5,362 nt of DNA from assembly GCA_002332795.1 (NCBI GenBank), contig DDBP01000266.1:1-5362 (forward strand). Reading direction: 5' to 3'. Position numbers and translations under genes: made by a program. The notes beneath the pieces were generated by a model that saw nothing but the letters and a program-made list of their open reading frames with translations, ran no database searches and was not told the DNA's origin. Shown here one piece after another: positions 4,270-5,362 of the stretch (positions are counted from its first letter, which is position 1; each line of letters starts with the position of its first letter). Source of the DNA: Anaerolineales bacterium UBA2029. GTDB lineage: Bacteria > Chloroflexota > Anaerolineae > Aggregatilineales > Aggregatilineaceae.

Positions 4270-5259
4270 ATGAAGCGCCTGAGTGGTTTGATTGCCGTTT
4301 TGTTCATTGCCGCGTTGGTGGTGGGGATGGTGCAGACCGTCCGGCCAGCGCAGGCCCAGGATAAGATTGTTGTCTACATGCAGATGGGCGGTCACCAGGG
4401 CGACGGCACGACGCTGGCCCGTACCAATGGCGCGCGCGAAGCCGCGGCGCAGTTGGGGATCGAGCTGCACGAGCAGTACGCTGGCTGGGATCAGCAGACG
4501 ATGATCAATCAGTTCAAGGAAGCCCTGGCTGCCGACCCCGATGGCATCGTCATCATGGGGCACCCCGGCGAGGATGCCTTCGCGCCCCTGGTGGAAGAGG
4601 CGATCAACCGTGGTATTATCGTCACCAGCGGCAACAACTCGCTGCCCAACCTGCAGGCCAAGTATCAGCCCTATGGGTTTGGTTATGCGGGCGCGGACCT
4701 GTGGACGGGCGGCTACATGACTGGCAAGGCCATGGTCGCCGCGGGCCTGAAGCCCGGTGACAAGGCGTTGGTCTATGACATCTGGCACGAGGAACTGCGC
4801 AGCCGCAGCCCGCAGGGTATCAAGGATGCTCTGGAGGAGGCGGGCGTCATCGTGGACGTGCTGGATGTCTCGCAGGAAGTCAACTCCGATGTGTCGCTGG
4901 CTACTCCTATCCTCACCGCCTATCTGGAAGCCCACCCGGACTTGCGCGCCATCGGCACGCAGCATGGCAACATCACCGCTGCGCTGGTGAACGTGCTGAA
5001 GGAGGCGGGCTATGCGCCGGGCGAGATCATCGTCGGCGGCATTGACCTGTCGCCCGCGACGGTGGCTGGCGTGCAGGAGGGCTACATCAGCGCCACTTTC
5101 GACCAGGTGCTCTACCTGCAGGGCTATATCCCGATCCTGCAAATCTGGCTGACCTACAACTACAAGATCCCCGGCCTGGTGGTGGACACCGGCGTGGGTG
5201 TGGTCACGCCCGATAACATCGGCGAGATCATCCCGTTGATCGAGAAGGGCATCCGCTAA
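4270..5259 (+). CDS. Secreted sugar-binding protein of a CUT2 ABC importer (FrcB/RbsB-like, Peripla_BP_4)
   Basis: This 329-residue extracytoplasmic protein should deliver sugar to the permease. Residues 1-29 are a standard signal peptide: MKR basic start, hydrophobic core at about 5-21, and AQA before a likely cut at 29/30. The mature part has the periplasmic-binding type I fold. The first strand is IVVYMQMGG at 33-41; WDQQTMINQFKEALAADPDGIVI (73-95) and the GIIVTSGNN stretch (115-123) match the family's 'Q..qi...i..gvDgiii' and 'GI.Vv..nn' blocks. GGIDLSPATVAGVQEGYISATFDQVLYLQGY (256-286) is the conserved 'gfDl.p...eai.eG.i.atidQ.py.qGy' region forming part of the sugar site. It contains no cysteine, so it is not a lipoprotein. 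It is the last gene of the operon, with its own strong ribosome-binding site and a terminator 34 bases downstream. The sugar is unknown. Confidence 0.93.
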   Translation: MKRLSGLIAVLFIAALVVGMVQTVRPAQAQDKIVVYMQMGGHQGDGTTLARTNGAREAAAQLGIELHEQYAGWDQQTMINQFKEALAADPDGIVIMGHPGEDAFAPLVEEAINRGIIVTSGNNSLPNLQAKYQPYGFGYAGADLWTGGYMTGKAMVAAGLKPGDKALVYDIWHEELRSRSPQGIKDALEEAGVIVDVLDVSQEVNSDVSLATPILTAYLEAHPDLRAIGTQHGNITAALVNVLKEAGYAPGEIIVGGIDLSPATVAGVQEGYISATFDQVLYLQGYIPILQIWLTYNYKIPGLVVDTGVGVVTPDNIGEIIPLIEKGIR

Positions 5260-5293
5260 CGCTCGCGCGCCCCCTTGATCTGTCGTGACGAAG

Positions 5294-5330
5294 AGCGCCC
5301 TTGCCGCCTGGCAGGGGCGCTTTCTTTCCT
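5294..5330 (+). terminator. Intrinsic (rho-independent) terminator of the sugar operon
   Basis: AGCGCCCTTGCC (5294-5305) pairs with GGCAGGGGCGCT (5310-5321) over 12 positions with a single T-G wobble and a 4-base GCCT loop. The run TTTCTTTCCT follows from 5321. Stem, loop and T-rich tail are all typical. It lies 34 bases after the binding-protein stop and so ends the three-gene transcript. Confidence 0.9.
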
Positions 5331-5362
5331 GGGAGGTTGATGTTCAGGGGCGGACAGGGCTA

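Noticed and set aside
4237..5142. 301-codon minus-strand open frame opposite the binding-protein gene
   Set aside because: It is a shadow produced by GC-rich third positions of the real gene. Its translation is low-complexity (rich in Gln, Arg, His, Asp) without a recognisable domain.
5331..5362. Possible start of a next gene: GGGAGG then ATG 5340 (MFRGGQG...)
   Set aside because: The purine tract is only 3 bases from the ATG, the frame is cut after 7 codons by the window edge, and a promoter would have to lie within the terminator. It is too little to call.
1..5362. CRISPR array, tRNA, rRNA, transposase or integrase
   Set aside because: I saw no regularly spaced repeats, no tRNA or rRNA signature, and no recombinase-like protein; the only tandem repeat is the short heptamer array.

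Overview
The window looks like a piece of a GC-rich bacterial chromosome. The YqhQ-type membrane protein and the style of the sugar transporter (single-domain CUT2 ATPase, gene order ATPase-permease-binding protein) would fit Chloroflexota (Anaerolineae or Chloroflexia). That placement is inference from family resemblance; no rRNA or phylogenetic marker is present. No mobile element, tRNA, rRNA or CRISPR array is visible.

Layout. (1) 2-439, plus strand: the 3' end of a class I SAM-dependent methyltransferase, cut by the left edge. (2) 447-1514, minus strand: a complete DUF1385/YqhQ-family membrane protein, convergent with the methyltransferase and only 7 bases from it. Its start is best placed at ATG 1514 rather than the longer GTG at 1595. 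(3) 1515-2260: a 746-base non-coding gap. Its left half holds a candidate minus-strand promoter, a perfect 8-bp hairpin, a heptamer tandem repeat and a duplicated 17-mer around that repeat. Its right half is more AT-rich and holds the control region of the sugar operon. (4) 2261-5259, plus strand: a three-gene sugar ABC importer of the CUT2 (ribose/fructose/xylose) type. It has a single-domain ATPase, a permease overlapping it by 4 bases, and a secreted binding protein 117 bases further on. (5) 5294-5330: a strong intrinsic terminator closing the operon.

How it works together. The binding protein would capture a sugar outside the membrane, the permease (as a dimer) would form the channel, and two copies of the ATPase would power import. 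No sugar kinase, isomerase or regulator is in the window, so the substrate cannot be named.

The most informative non-coding signal is a pair of near-palindromes, each 13/14 to TGTTAGCGCTAACA, the style of operator used by LacI-family sugar repressors. One (2032-2045) lies on the predicted transcription start of a good sigma-70-like promoter (TTGACT, 18 bases, TATACT). The other lies 163 bp upstream. This is a classic arrangement for repression by steric block plus DNA looping. A second unexpected signal is an orphan Shine-Dalgarno (4188-4195) serving a possible 15-codon leader ORF just before the binding-protein gene.
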